A DNA stretch of 64,000 nucleotides from Ascidiaceihabitans sp. (GCA_028825475.1 JAPKAB010000002.1:62001-126000); one strand, 5' to 3'. Positions 55,345 to 64,000 are shown, numbered from the stretch's first letter. Made by a program: numbers and translations. The notes: a model not told the origin generated them from the sequence alone.

Positions 55345-55581
55345 ATGCCCAAACGCTTTCGCCTTACACGCCGCTTCCCTGTCGCAATGACAGAAGACGG
55401 GTATCGCCGGTTAAAACGGTTTTCAGCGGATGCAGGTTTGGAAGAAGGCGAGGCACTTTCGTTCCTGTTTGAGAACTTCGCCAGTGTCGTGAACGAAGAA
55501 AACCTGACCGCACGTTTGCGACTGTTCAACGCAGAGCTCGACGCGCGCAAGAAAAAAACACATCTGGGAAGGATGTTGTGA
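55345..55581 (+). CDS. small hypothetical protein upstream of acyl-CoA dehydrogenase
   Basis: This 78-residue basic protein starts [15 protein letters not shown], with a helical middle and a charged end. It has no family I recognise. The first part might resemble a ribbon-helix-helix. The stop (TGA 55579-55581) overlaps the ATG of the next acyl-CoA dehydrogenase, so the two are coupled. Confidence 0.6.
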   Translation: MPKRFRLTRRFPVAMTEDGYRRLKRFSADAGLEEGEALSFLFENFASVVNEENLTARLRLFNAELDARKKKTHLGRML

Positions 55582-56729
55582 TGAGTGAGACGGCCAAAGG
55601 ATGGATGACCGACGAACACCAGATGATCGCGGATATGACGGCCCAATTCATCACAAATGAATGGGCTCCCAAGTTTGCCGATTGGCGCAGACAAGGGCAG
55701 ATGGATCGATCCACCTGGGCTGAGGCCGGCGAACTTGGGCTACTCTGCCCCTCCATCCCCGAAGAATTTGGCGGCGCTGGCGGCGATTTCGGGCATGAGG
55801 CTGCAATCCTGATCGAAGGTAGCCGTGCGAACTTAGCCAGCTGGGGACACGGCATCCACTCTGGGATCGTGGCCCACTACATCCTGAACTGCGGCACGGA
55901 CGAGCAAAAGGCACGTTGGCTGCCTAAAATGGTCACCGGCGAATTGGTTGGCGCGCTCGCAATGACGGAACCCTCAACAGGGTCCGACGTTCAAGCGATC
56001 AAAACGCGTGCCATTCGGGATGGTAATTCTTACCGCCTCTCTGGGCAAAAGACATTCATCACCAACGGACAGCACGCCAACCTAATTATTGTGGCCGCCA
56101 AAACAGACCCATCACTGGGATCAAAAGGCGTGTCCTTGGTGGTTTTGGAAACCGACGGCGCAACCGGATTTGCACGCGGGCGCAACCTTGAGAAAATCGG
56201 GATGCACGCGGCTGATACATCAGAACTGTTCTTTGACAACGTCGAGATCGCACCCGAAAATATCTTGGGCGGGGAAGAGGGCAAAGGGTTCTATCAACTG
56301 ATGAACCAACTGCCCCAGGAGCGGTTGATTATCGCCTGCTCTGCCATTGGCGCAATGGAAGGCGCAGTTGAACGCACCATCGCATATTGTCGCGAACGCG
56401 AAGCCTTTGGCGGACCAATCATGCAATTCCAAAACACACGGTTCAAGCTGGCGGAATGCAAAACCAAAACAATGGTCAGCCGAGCATTCTTTGATGAATG
56501 CATGGCAGAACATTTGCGCGGTGAACTGACACCAGACAAAGCGGCAATGTGCAAATACTGGACGACAGACACGCAAGCATGGGTGTTGGATGAATGCCTG
56601 CAATTACACGGCGGCTATGGTTTTATGCAAGAATACGCCATTGGTGAGATGTGGACAGACGCACGGGTGCAACGCATCTATGGCGGAACAAACGAAATAA
56701 TGAAGGAGTTGATCGCGCGGGAGCTGTAA
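55581..56729 (+). CDS. acyl-CoA dehydrogenase
   Basis: This 382-residue acyl-CoA dehydrogenase has [17 protein letters not shown] for FAD and [37 protein letters not shown] at the end, the signature of medium/long-chain enzymes. The ATG at 55581 follows AAGGA and overlaps the small upstream gene. The GTG one codon earlier (55578) is not used. It supplies the first beta-oxidation step for an unknown acyl-CoA. Confidence 0.9.
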   Translation: MSETAKGWMTDEHQMIADMTAQFITNEWAPKFADWRRQGQMDRSTWAEAGELGLLCPSIPEEFGGAGGDFGHEAAILIEGSRANLASWGHGIHSGIVAHYILNCGTDEQKARWLPKMVTGELVGALAMTEPSTGSDVQAIKTRAIRDGNSYRLSGQKTFITNGQHANLIIVAAKTDPSLGSKGVSLVVLETDGATGFARGRNLEKIGMHAADTSELFFDNVEIAPENILGGEEGKGFYQLMNQLPQERLIIACSAIGAMEGAVERTIAYCREREAFGGPIMQFQNTRFKLAECKTKTMVSRAFFDECMAEHLRGELTPDKAAMCKYWTTDTQAWVLDECLQLHGGYGFMQEYAIGEMWTDARVQRIYGGTNEIMKELIAREL

Positions 56730-57034
56730 AACTCAATCGGCATCTTGGGCTGAAAATTCGGATGCCTCCGGCGGGAGTTTTTCTGGTAAGATGAAGACAA
56801 GGGACCACCCTGCTGTTCGATCCAATTTGGGATTGACCCGACGAGCCAAACAGCAGGGCTTCACCTTACACACGGCTCAGCTCTCCAGCCTGCCGCGCAG
56901 AACTTGGATCGCAAATTAACCTTAAGACTAAGTGAACGCTCCCCGTTCATCTTACGAAATAAACTCCACGGGGGTCTGGGGGTGTGAAACCCCCAGCTTC
57001 CTTATCAAAAAACACCTCGGGAGGGGTATGGACC
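56730..57034. other. 305-bp spacer with two inverted repeats
   Basis: No gene is seen. CCCTGCTGTT (56808-56817) and AACAGCAGGG (56849-56858) are a perfect 10-bp inverted repeat around 31 bases, which themselves contain ATCC-AATTTG-GGAT. Another hairpin, CTGGGGG TGTGAAA CCCCCAG, lies at 56976-56996, without a T-run. They may be a small RNA, a transcript end or a leader of the GST gene. Confidence 0.5.
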
Positions 57035-57676
57035 ATGACGTTGAAATTGCATTGTTTTGGTGAAAGCGGAAATTCTTACAAAGCAGCATTGGCCTTGGAA
57101 CTTTCCGGCCTTGAGTGGGAACCCGTCTTCGTTGACTTTTTTGGTGGCGCGTCCCGAACCCCTGAGTTCAAGTCTGTCAACACGATGGGTGAAGCGCCCG
57201 TTTTGGTCGACACTGCTGCGGATTACACAGTGACCCAATCCGGTGCTATCCAAGATTATGTGAGCCACCTAAGCGGCAAATTTGCAGGCACCTCGCCTGA
57301 GGAACGCCGTGAGGTTTTGCGTTGGGTGCTATTCGACAATCACAAGCTCAGTTCAATGGCGGGAATGACCCGCTTCTTGATGAACTTCTTGCCCGAAGCG
57401 AAGCGCCCAGCGGAAGTGATTGCGTTTAACCAAGGTCGTCTACAAGGCGCATATGCCACCCTCAACACCCATCTTGAGGGCCGTGATTGGATCGTTGGCG
57501 ACGCCCTGACCAATGCCGATCTAAGCTGTTGTGGCTATCTCTATTACCCAGAGCCTTTTGGCTTTGTCCGCGCCGACTGGCCCCACATTGATGCGTGGTT
57601 GACCCGCATTTCTGAAACCCCAGGCTGGAAGCACCCCTATGATTTGATGCCCGGAAACCCATCTGACCGCGCGTAA
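57035..57676 (+). CDS. glutathione S-transferase family protein
   Basis: This 213-residue GST has an N-terminal thioredoxin-like domain (LKLHCFGESGNSYKAALAL) with the VNTMGEAPVLV cis-Pro segment, and a C-terminal helical domain with EGRDWIVGDALTNADLSCCGY. It sits between the acyl-CoA dehydrogenase and fadA genes. GGGAGGGG precedes the ATG at 57035. The substrate is unknown; conjugation of a toxic intermediate is possible. Confidence 0.86.
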   Translation: MTLKLHCFGESGNSYKAALALELSGLEWEPVFVDFFGGASRTPEFKSVNTMGEAPVLVDTAADYTVTQSGAIQDYVSHLSGKFAGTSPEERREVLRWVLFDNHKLSSMAGMTRFLMNFLPEAKRPAEVIAFNQGRLQGAYATLNTHLEGRDWIVGDALTNADLSCCGYLYYPEPFGFVRADWPHIDAWLTRISETPGWKHPYDLMPGNPSDRA

Positions 57677-57765
57677 CCTCACAAAAGGACGCAGCGGCAG
57701 CTCTTGAACTGCCCTGCCCAACGTAACCACATTGTGGCAAAGACCACTGCCAAAAGGATCAAAGA

Positions 57766-58977
57766 ATGACCGAAGCCTATATCTATGACGCCCTGCGCAC
57801 CCCGCGTGGTAAAGGTCGTAAGGACGGCAGCCTCCATGAGGTCACCGCCCTGCGTCTATCCGCTGTCACATTGAACGCCCTTAAAGAGCGCAACAATTTG
57901 GGCGGCCATGCGGTTGAGGATGTGATTTGGGGCAACGTGACCCAAGTTATGGAACAAGGCGGCTGTTTGGCCCGTTCCGCGGTTTTGGCTTCTGATCTGG
58001 ATCAATCCATCCCGGGTCTTGCGATCAACCGTTTCTGCGCATCAGGCATGGAGGCTGTGAACCTTAGTGCCAACCAAGTCAAAGGCGGCGCAGGCAGTGC
58101 TTATATTGCCGGTGGTGTTGAGATGATGGGCCGCGTTCCTATGGGATCTGACGGTGCTGCGATTGCCGCCGATCCTTCTGTTGCGATGGACACCTATTTC
58201 GTCCCCCAAGGCATCAGCGCCGACATCATCGCCACCGAATATGGGTTCACCCGCGACGATGCAGATGCATTGGCTGTTGAATCCCAACGCCGCGCCAAAG
58301 TTGCATGGGATGAGGGCCGTTTTGCCAATTCTGTGATCAACGTGCGTGACATCAACGGCATCTCGATCCTTGATCACGATGAATACATGCGTCCCCAAAC
58401 CGACATGCAGTCCCTTGGTGCCTTGAACCCAGCGTTTCAGGCGATGGGTGAAGTCATGCCCGGCTTTGATAAGATTGCGTTGATGAAGTACCCACACTTG
58501 GAAAAAATCAATCACATCCACCATGCAGGCAATTCATCTGGCATTGTTGATGGCGCGGCTGCCGTTCTTATTGGCAACAAAGAGTTCGGCGAAAAGCATG
58601 GCCTGAAACCACGTGCGCGCATCCGTGCCACCACAAAAATTGGTACTGATCCGACCATCATGTTGACGGGTCCGGTTCCTGCCACCCAAAAGATTTTGGC
58701 CGACAACGGTATGACCATCTCAGACATTGATCTGTTTGAAGTGAACGAGGCCTTCGCCTCTGTCGTCATGTTGTTCATGGAAAAATTCAAAGTCGATCAT
58801 TCAGTCGTCAACGTAAACGGCGGTTCAATCGCTATGGGTCACCCGCTGGGTGCCACAGGTGCGATGATCATTGGCACGTTGCTGGATGAACTAGAACGTC
58901 AAGACAAAGAAGTGGGTCTTGCGACCCTTTGCATTGCATCCGGCATGGGTGCCGCAACAATAATTGAGCGCGTATAA
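57766..58977 (+). CDS. fadA: acetyl-CoA C-acyltransferase (thiolase)
   Basis: This 403-residue thiolase cleaves 3-ketoacyl-CoA to acetyl-CoA and a shorter acyl-CoA. Catalytic Cys91 is in NRFCASGMEA. GGSIAMGHPLGATGA contains the His, and TLCIASGMGAATIIERV holds the second Cys. The stop TAA overlaps the ATG of the next small gene (TAATG). It forms the beta-oxidation pair with fadB. Confidence 0.94.
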   Translation: MTEAYIYDALRTPRGKGRKDGSLHEVTALRLSAVTLNALKERNNLGGHAVEDVIWGNVTQVMEQGGCLARSAVLASDLDQSIPGLAINRFCASGMEAVNLSANQVKGGAGSAYIAGGVEMMGRVPMGSDGAAIAADPSVAMDTYFVPQGISADIIATEYGFTRDDADALAVESQRRAKVAWDEGRFANSVINVRDINGISILDHDEYMRPQTDMQSLGALNPAFQAMGEVMPGFDKIALMKYPHLEKINHIHHAGNSSGIVDGAAAVLIGNKEFGEKHGLKPRARIRATTKIGTDPTIMLTGPVPATQKILADNGMTISDIDLFEVNEAFASVVMLFMEKFKVDHSVVNVNGGSIAMGHPLGATGAMIIGTLLDELERQDKEVGLATLCIASGMGAATIIERV

Positions 58978-59306
58978 TGACCAATAAATCACATCCTTTC
59001 CATGCTGTCGCAACTCTTGCTGCGTCTGAGGGCATGACCAACCTAAAGCTCAAGGTCGCCAATGACGGCACCTATGTCCGTCTGGTTCAACAAACCCCGC
59101 CATTGTTTTTCAAATTCAAACCTGACCCAAGCGACAGCTTGGACGGGACCGATTTGAATGACTTTAAGCGCATCCTGCTTAGCGAAGACGATTGCAGCAA
59201 CGGGCCAAACGAGACCTTGGCCCTTGTCAAAATGTTGTTGAAAAAATTTGAGAATTACGGGTCCGACACCCCGACCAAAAAACCCAACCTGGGGAGATAC
59301 AGATGA
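58977..59306 (+). CDS. small unknown protein between fadA and fadB
   Basis: This 109-residue protein has no family I recognise. It starts with MTNKSHPFHAVATLAASEG, has a beta-like middle (TNLKLKVANDGTYVRLVQ) and a C-terminal helical part with KMLLKKFENYG. The start overlaps the fadA stop (TAATG) and the stop overlaps the fadB start (ATGA), so its output is coupled to both subunits. It could be a small structural or regulatory partner of the FadAB complex. That is inference from position. Confidence 0.75.
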   Translation: MTNKSHPFHAVATLAASEGMTNLKLKVANDGTYVRLVQQTPPLFFKFKPDPSDSLDGTDLNDFKRILLSEDDCSNGPNETLALVKMLLKKFENYGSDTPTKKPNLGRYR

Positions 59307-61504
59307 ACGACTTCACACTCACCAAAGACGCTGAGGGCATTGCCACAATCACTTGGGATGTCGCAGACAAAACCATGAACGTGATGTCTTTTGAGGGCCT
59401 TGAACAGCTTGATGCCCAGATCGATGACGCGTTGGCAGATGATGCTGTCAAAGGCATCGTTATCACATCTGGCAAAGACAGCTTTGCCGGTGGCATGGAT
59501 TTGAACCTATTGGCCAAAATGCGCGCTGATGCAGGAGATGATCCGGCCAAGGGGTTGTTTGAGGGCACGATGCGTATGCATCACTTGCTGCGCAAGATTG
59601 AGCGTACGGGCATGGACCCAAAGACCAACAAAGGCGGCAAGCCAATTGCAACGGCCCTTCCGGGCACGGCTGCAGGCATTGGTTTAGAATTGCCCCTTTC
59701 GACCCACCGCATTTTCTGCGCCAACAACCCAAAGGCCAAGATTGGCCTGCCAGAAATTCTGGTTGGTATCTTTCCGGGTGCGGGCGGGACAACCCGTTTG
59801 GTGCGCAAACTTGGTTTGATGGGTGCCTCGTCATTGCTGCTTGAGGGTCGCATGAACGCACCTGACAAAGCGTTAAAAGCTGGCCTGATTGATGAGGTTG
59901 TTGAGGATCCGATTGCTGCAGCCCGTGCATGGGTTCTGTCTGCAAAGGATGCTGATTTGGTAAAACCTTGGGATGCGAAGGGTTATAAATTGCCCGGCGG
60001 TGCCCCATATCACCCTGCTGGTTTCATGAACTTTGTCGGTGCCAACGCGTTGGTTGGCGGCAAGACAAAAGGTGCCTTCCCTGCGGCCAAGGCGATGTTG
60101 TCAGCGATCTATGAAGGTGCGCTGGTTCCATTCGACACAGCCCTTAAGATTGAGGCCCGCTGGTTCACCAATATCCTGATGAACCCATCCTCATCTGCGA
60201 TGATCCGTTCCTTGTTCCTGAACAAAGAGGCCCTTGAAAAAGGCGCTGTGCGTCCAAAAGATGTCCCTGACCAACGCGTTAAGAAATTGGGTGTTTTGGG
60301 CGCTGGCATGATGGGTGCTGGCATTGCCCTTGTGTCGGCCCAAGCAGGCATCGAAGTGGTTTTGATCGACCGTGATCAAGAGGCCGCTGACAAAGGCAAA
60401 GCTTATTCTGCCACCTACATGGACAAAGGCATTGCCCGCAAAAAGGCGACGCCTGAGAAGAAAGAGGCGCTGCTTAGCCTGATTACCGCGACCCCTGATG
60501 TTGAAATGCTGAAGGGTTGTGATTTGATTATTGAGGCCGTGTTTGAAGACCCTGCTGTTAAGGCAGAGATTACCAAACGCGTTGAGGCCGTGATCCCAGA
60601 GGATTGCATCTTTGCCTCAAACACCTCGACCTTGCCAATCTCTGAGCTGGCAAAGGCGTCTTCACGCCCTGAACAGTTTATCGGCATCCACTTCTTCTCA
60701 CCTGTTGAAAAGATGTTGTTGGTTGAGATCATCAAAGGTGCGCAAACGGGTGATGTGGCTGTTGCCAAATCCCTCGACTACGTGCGCCAAATTCGCAAAA
60801 CGCCAATCGTTGTGAACGATGCGCGGTTCTTCTACGCCAACCGTTGCATCATCCCTTATGGCAATGAAGCGGCGCGCATGGTCACCGAAGGTGTTGCACC
60901 ACAGTTGATTGATAACGCTGCACAACAACTTGGTTTCCCAGTGGGACCAATCCAGTTGGGTGACGAGACCTCGATCGATCTGGGTGTGCGCATCATGAAG
61001 GCCACTAAGGCCGCCATGGGCAATGCCTATCCTGCATCTGACGCCGACGATCTGATCGTCTGGATGGAAGGTTTAGGTCGTCTGGGTCGCAAGGCCTACG
61101 CGGGCTATTTCGACTATGACGAAAAGGGCAAGCGCACAGGCTATTGGAAAGGTGTTCACGACAAGTATCCATTGGCCGCCGAGCAACCAGCCCTGAAGGA
61201 AGTTCAAGATCGTTTGATGTTCTCACAGGTTCTAGAGGCCGTGCGTGCATTGGAAGAAGGCGTATTGGAAGACATCCGCGAAGGCGATGTTGGCGCGATC
61301 CTTGGGTGGGGTTTTGCCCCTGCCACTGGTGGCCCATTCAGCTACTTGGACATCATCGGGACGCCATATGCGGCAGAACGCTGTGACCAGTTGCAGGCAG
61401 AGTACGGCGATCGTTTTGAATGCCCTGCCCTTCTGCGCGAGATGGCTGGTAAAAACCAAACCTTCTATCGCCGCTTTGGTCCAAAGGACGAAGCCGCAGC
61501 ATAA
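59303..61504 (+). CDS. fadB: FadB: enoyl-CoA hydratase / 3-hydroxyacyl-CoA dehydrogenase
   Basis: This 733-residue multifunctional protein has an N-terminal crotonase domain (~1-200; SGKDSFAGGMDLNLL and ATALPGTAAGIGLELPLS). The NAD-binding hydroxyacyl-CoA dehydrogenase follows (~325-500; KLGVLGAGMMGAGIALVSAQAG), with C-terminal dehydrogenase parts beyond. With FadA it makes the trifunctional beta-oxidation complex. It overlaps the small unknown gene by 4 bp. A terminator lies 8 bp past the stop. Confidence 0.94.
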   Translation: MNDFTLTKDAEGIATITWDVADKTMNVMSFEGLEQLDAQIDDALADDAVKGIVITSGKDSFAGGMDLNLLAKMRADAGDDPAKGLFEGTMRMHHLLRKIERTGMDPKTNKGGKPIATALPGTAAGIGLELPLSTHRIFCANNPKAKIGLPEILVGIFPGAGGTTRLVRKLGLMGASSLLLEGRMNAPDKALKAGLIDEVVEDPIAAARAWVLSAKDADLVKPWDAKGYKLPGGAPYHPAGFMNFVGANALVGGKTKGAFPAAKAMLSAIYEGALVPFDTALKIEARWFTNILMNPSSSAMIRSLFLNKEALEKGAVRPKDVPDQRVKKLGVLGAGMMGAGIALVSAQAGIEVVLIDRDQEAADKGKAYSATYMDKGIARKKATPEKKEALLSLITATPDVEMLKGCDLIIEAVFEDPAVKAEITKRVEAVIPEDCIFASNTSTLPISELAKASSRPEQFIGIHFFSPVEKMLLVEIIKGAQTGDVAVAKSLDYVRQIRKTPIVVNDARFFYANRCIIPYGNEAARMVTEGVAPQLIDNAAQQLGFPVGPIQLGDETSIDLGVRIMKATKAAMGNAYPASDADDLIVWMEGLGRLGRKAYAGYFDYDEKGKRTGYWKGVHDKYPLAAEQPALKEVQDRLMFSQVLEAVRALEEGVLEDIREGDVGAILGWGFAPATGGPFSYLDIIGTPYAAERCDQLQAEYGDRFECPALLREMAGKNQTFYRRFGPKDEAAA

Positions 61505-61511
61505 GATTTTT

Positions 61512-61537
61512 AAAGCCCCCGTTCATTCGGGGGCTTT
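61512..61537. terminator. intrinsic terminator of the fad operon
   Basis: AAAGCCCCCG, loop TTCATT, CGGGGGCTTT is a perfect 10-bp stem followed by TTC. It ends the fadB transcript and, with a T-run from the other strand, probably also the opposing ECF sigma gene, whose stop is at 61545. Confidence 0.88.
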
Positions 61538-61544
61538 TTCATTC

Positions 61545-62795
61545 CTAGTGCAGCAATCGCCGCGCTGCATTTTGCAAAAATACGATCTCTTGGGCATTTT
61601 CTGACAGCTCAATCGCATTTTCAAAGCTCACCTTAGCCTCTGTAATCCTGCCAGCCCGTGCCAGCAGATTGCCCATCGCCGCATGGTAGGGCTGATAGGT
61701 TTGAATTTTGGCGGCCGTTGCGACCTTTTCCATGATCGTCAATGCCGCGTCTGGCGTTTGTGCATACGACACCGCGACAGCAAGATTGACCTGCACAACA
61801 GGTGAGGGCTGCATGGCAAGCAACAGTTCATACAGCGCCACGATTTCCGTCCAATCAGTTTGATCCCACGCGGGGCTTTGCGCATGAACGGCACTGATCG
61901 CGGCCTGAATTTGGTAGGGTCCGATGCCCTGTTTTGGCAGCGTCTCATTCAATATCGCGACACCCTCTTGGATTTTCTCGCGGTCCCAACGTTTGCGGTT
62001 TTGATCCTCTAGCGCGATCATTTCACCGGCAGGCCCAACACGCGCGTTTCGCCGTGAATCGTGCAGCAACATCAAGGCTAGCAAACCTGCGGCTTCGCAA
62101 TCGTTTGGCAAAAGCGCGGCAATGATCCGCGTGAGGCGGATGGCCTCGCCAGACAAATCACTGCGCAACACTGCGGTGCCGCTGTTGGCAGAATACCCCT
62201 CGTTAAAGATCAAATAAAGCACGCTTAGAACAGCAGAGGTGCGTTCGGGCAGGTCCGCATCTTGGGGAACTTCATATGGGATCCCCCCGCGCGCAATCTG
62301 TTGTTTGGCCCGTGTGATCCGCTTTTGCATTGAGGCCGGTTTGTCCAAAAACGCCGCAGCAATCTCATCCGTCGACAACCCGCCTAAAGTGCGAAGGGTC
62401 AGCGCCACTTGGCTTTTACGTTCAAGCGCGGGATGGCAGCAGGTAAAGATCATCTCAAGCCGCTTGTCAGGGATCGTTTCCGTCATAGGATCGTCCAAAG
62501 GGCGGTTTTCCAGTTCCAGCAGATAGGCGATTTCGTTTTCTTTGCGTGCAAAGTTCTGGGCGCGGCGCAATTTATCCAGCGCCTTGCGCCGCGCAACAGT
62601 TATCAACCACGCGCTTGGGGACCTTGGCAGACCATTCTTACCCCAATGATCCAGCGCAGAGATCACCGCCTCTTGCAGGCAATCCTCTGCCAGTTGCAGA
62701 TCATTCAGGCCACTGACCAATGAGGCAAGGATACGCCCCCACTCTTCACGAACGGTTCGTTCAATCACCTGTTCGGTTGAGAGTGGAGGTAACAT
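61545..62795 (-). CDS. ECF sigma factor with C-terminal extension (ECF42 type)
   Basis: This 416-residue sigma factor has normal ECF regions 2 (QLAEDCLQEAVISAL) and 4 (LGGLSTDEIAAAFL), then a long helical, TPR-like C-terminal extension (~200-410). The motif DLPERTSAVLSVLYLIFNEGY is typical of ECF42 proteins. These do not need an anti-sigma and pair with DGPF/YCII proteins. The next gene upstream in the same direction is just such a partner, 27 bp away. Confidence 0.88.
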   Translation of the reverse strand: MLPPLSTEQVIERTVREEWGRILASLVSGLNDLQLAEDCLQEAVISALDHWGKNGLPRSPSAWLITVARRKALDKLRRAQNFARKENEIAYLLELENRPLDDPMTETIPDKRLEMIFTCCHPALERKSQVALTLRTLGGLSTDEIAAAFLDKPASMQKRITRAKQQIARGGIPYEVPQDADLPERTSAVLSVLYLIFNEGYSANSGTAVLRSDLSGEAIRLTRIIAALLPNDCEAAGLLALMLLHDSRRNARVGPAGEMIALEDQNRKRWDREKIQEGVAILNETLPKQGIGPYQIQAAISAVHAQSPAWDQTDWTEIVALYELLLAMQPSPVVQVNLAVAVSYAQTPDAALTIMEKVATAAKIQTYQPYHAAMGNLLARAGRITEAKVSFENAIELSENAQEIVFLQNAARRLLH

Positions 62796-62822
62796 GCTTT
62801 GATCCGATGATTTAAGCGGGGA

Positions 62823-63176
62823 TTATGTGTCCCAGACCATGACCGGACGCACTTCGATGCGGCCAAATTCAGATGATGGGATCATGGCCGCATATTTCAG
62901 TGCCTCATCCATATCAGTGCAATCTAGCAGGTAATAACCCCCCAATTGCTCCTTCGTTTCCGCGAACGGACCGTCGATTGTTTCTGCCTTACCTGCACGC
63001 ACAGACACGGTTGTTGCCGTGTCAGCACCCTGCAGCGCGTCACCCGCCACAAACTTGCCATCAGCTTTTACGGTTTGGGTGAAATCGCCGTAGCCCTTCA
63101 TGAACATCCCAAATTCAGGGGTTCCAGGCTTTGGTCCAGAGTTCGGGGCAGAATAAATGAGACACATAAATTGCAT
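62823..63176 (-). CDS. DGPF/YCII-related protein
   Basis: This 117-residue protein has IDGPFAETKEQLGGYYLLDC, the DGPF motif of YCII-type proteins. It starts MQFMCLIYSAP at 63176 after AAGGAAAA. DGPF proteins are regulated by, and encoded next to, ECF42 sigma factors. They may be dioxygenase-like or ligand-binding, but the role is unknown. Confidence 0.9.
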   Translation of the reverse strand: MQFMCLIYSAPNSGPKPGTPEFGMFMKGYGDFTQTVKADGKFVAGDALQGADTATTVSVRAGKAETIDGPFAETKEQLGGYYLLDCTDMDEALKYAAMIPSSEFGRIEVRPVMVWDT

Positions 63177-63360
63177 TGGTATTTTCCTTGGTTTGAAACA
63201 AGAGCACTGCACCCTTGTACCCCTTAGACGAACGGGGATTGTTCAGACCGACATTAACACGGAAAAAATAACTATCGACCTACGTTTGGGAGTTTCAAAC
63301 GAAACAGCACTGGCCGTTGCCGAACCAGTGCTGCGTTTGGGGAGAGAGATGGAGGGTAGC

Positions 63361-63972
63361 TTAGGCTGCTTGGGCGTTCGCCGCGGCAGTGTCTTCCATG
63401 ATCAGGCATTCGGCCAAAAAAGTCGCGTCTTTTACCGAAAGCACGTCATATGCAGGTTGCCCGCCGCTTAGCATAACATCCAATGAAACATAGCTGGCTG
63501 GGCAATGTGCTAGAAGGTTGCCTTCGGCGTAGATCACTTGCTCTGCTTCGAATGTTAAAGTTACGACTTCTATTTGCTCGCTTGGCGCACGGCGGGTGAT
63601 GCCACGAAGGCCAGCCAAAGAAAGTGCAGGAACAATCGCATATGGATCGCCGTGCTGATCAAGGGCCGCTTCGCATTCGATCATAAGCCCTTGTTCTACT
63701 GGAACTGTCATTTCAACGTAGTTGCCGAGTGCACCCGCAGGAATGTGAACGGGCCACATGCTCTCTGCTGTCCAAGGCGCATCGACCCACGCAGTTGTGC
63801 GGTTAACTTCGGCAACCGTTTGCATACCATTGTCGAATGTCAGAACCGTGTCACCGACAGCAATGGCTTCGACCTGACGCCATCCCATAGTGGTTGCGAT
63901 CCGTGTGCCAGCAATAAGGCCCGTGGTCATGATGTTTAGACTACCATCATAGGCACCTGTTGTTTCACTCAT
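63361..63972 (-). CDS. Hint-domain protein lacking the catalytic Cys
   Basis: This ~203-residue protein has a Hedgehog/intein (Hint) fold: GLIAGTRIATTMGWRQVEAIAVGDTVLTFDN. The Cys or Ser that starts cleavage in active Hint domains is replaced (Leu in TTGLIAGTRI). Such Cys-less forms seem usual in roseobacters. The start could also be the ATG at 63984. The function is unknown. It lies 184 bp upstream of the YCII gene in the same direction. Confidence 0.8.
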   Translation of the reverse strand: MSETTGAYDGSLNIMTTGLIAGTRIATTMGWRQVEAIAVGDTVLTFDNGMQTVAEVNRTTAWVDAPWTAESMWPVHIPAGALGNYVEMTVPVEQGLMIECEAALDQHGDPYAIVPALSLAGLRGITRRAPSEQIEVVTLTFEAEQVIYAEGNLLAHCPASYVSLDVMLSGGQPAYDVLSVKDATFLAECLIMEDTAAANAQAA

Positions 63973-64000
63973 CCGACGTAGCATCGTATTTGTTTTTGTA

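Noticed and set aside
1-64000. CRISPR arrays, insertion sequences, prophage, integration sites
   Set aside because: I found no regularly spaced repeats, transposase, integrase or phage structural gene in the window.

Overview
The window looks like chromosomal DNA of a marine alphaproteobacterium of the Roseobacter group (Rhodobacterales). The evidence is the gene content: a carnitine catabolic cluster with a fused dehydrogenase/thioesterase, PutA without a DNA-binding domain paired with an Lrp-type regulator, a MerR-controlled fad operon, Hint-domain proteins, DUF983 and DUF3572 proteins, and a form II CoxL-like oxidoreductase. Gene density is high, ATGA, GTGA and TGATG stop/start overlaps are common, and I see no phage, insertion sequence, CRISPR array or rRNA operon.

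Layout. 1-5.3 kb: the end of an RND efflux pump; a two-gene c-di-GMP module (an H-NOX-like protein that lacks the haem-ligand histidine, plus an HNOBA-GGDEF cyclase); a non-pyrrolysine MttB-family methyltransferase; a HAD phosphatase; a DUF3572 protein. 5.4-8.9 kb: a PleD-like diguanylate cyclase whose first receiver has Ala at the phospho-acceptor position, then an ECF sigma / membrane protein / metal-sensor / EF-hand cluster. 9-11.1 kb: DUF983, Nudix, EamA exporter. 11.1-16.7 kb: carnitine-to-glycine-betaine cluster (cdhC, lipocalin lipoprotein, cdhA-cdhB fusion, SDR, desaturase) with a divergent GlxA/AraC regulator (cdhR). 16.7-22.7 kb: aldo/keto reductase, MFS, metG, GST, geranylgeranyl-reductase-like flavoprotein. 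22.7-27.2 kb: an RND pump with its adaptor. 27.3-28.1 kb: tRNA-Leu(UAA) and a TPR protein. 28.1-32.9 kb: putR/putA and a rhomboid protease. 33-36.4 kb: suhB, LysE exporter, metR/metF with a perfect MetR box between them. 36.4-41.1 kb: thioesterase, DUF2235 hydrolase, orphan CoxL-like subunit, HD-domain protein. 41.1-43.4 kb: gcdH and a divergent LysR gene, with an inverted repeat in the shared promoter. 43.4-48.9 kb: cupredoxin-like protein, SRAP, VOC protein, a decayed Hint gene, a Dabb protein, 5'-nucleotidase, DUF952. 48.9-52.2 kb: pyrD, MATE, two coupled PaaI-type thioesterases. 52.3-61.5 kb: two MerR regulators and a beta-oxidation region (two acyl-CoA dehydrogenases, two small unknown proteins, GST, fadA, fadB). 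61.5-64 kb: an ECF42-type sigma factor with its DGPF/YCII partner, and a Hint-domain protein.

How it fits together. Much of the window serves catabolism of compatible solutes, amino acids and acyl-CoA compounds: carnitine to glycine betaine, proline to glutamate, glutaryl-CoA to crotonyl-CoA, and fatty acids to acetyl-CoA. Most of these pathways sit next to their own regulator (cdhR, putR, a LysR gene, MerR genes). The most unusual features are the two signalling proteins that keep their catalytic domains but have lost the canonical input residue, the 11-bp tandem repeat inside the carnitine operon, the small gene coupled between fadA and fadB, and the pseudogenised Hint gene.
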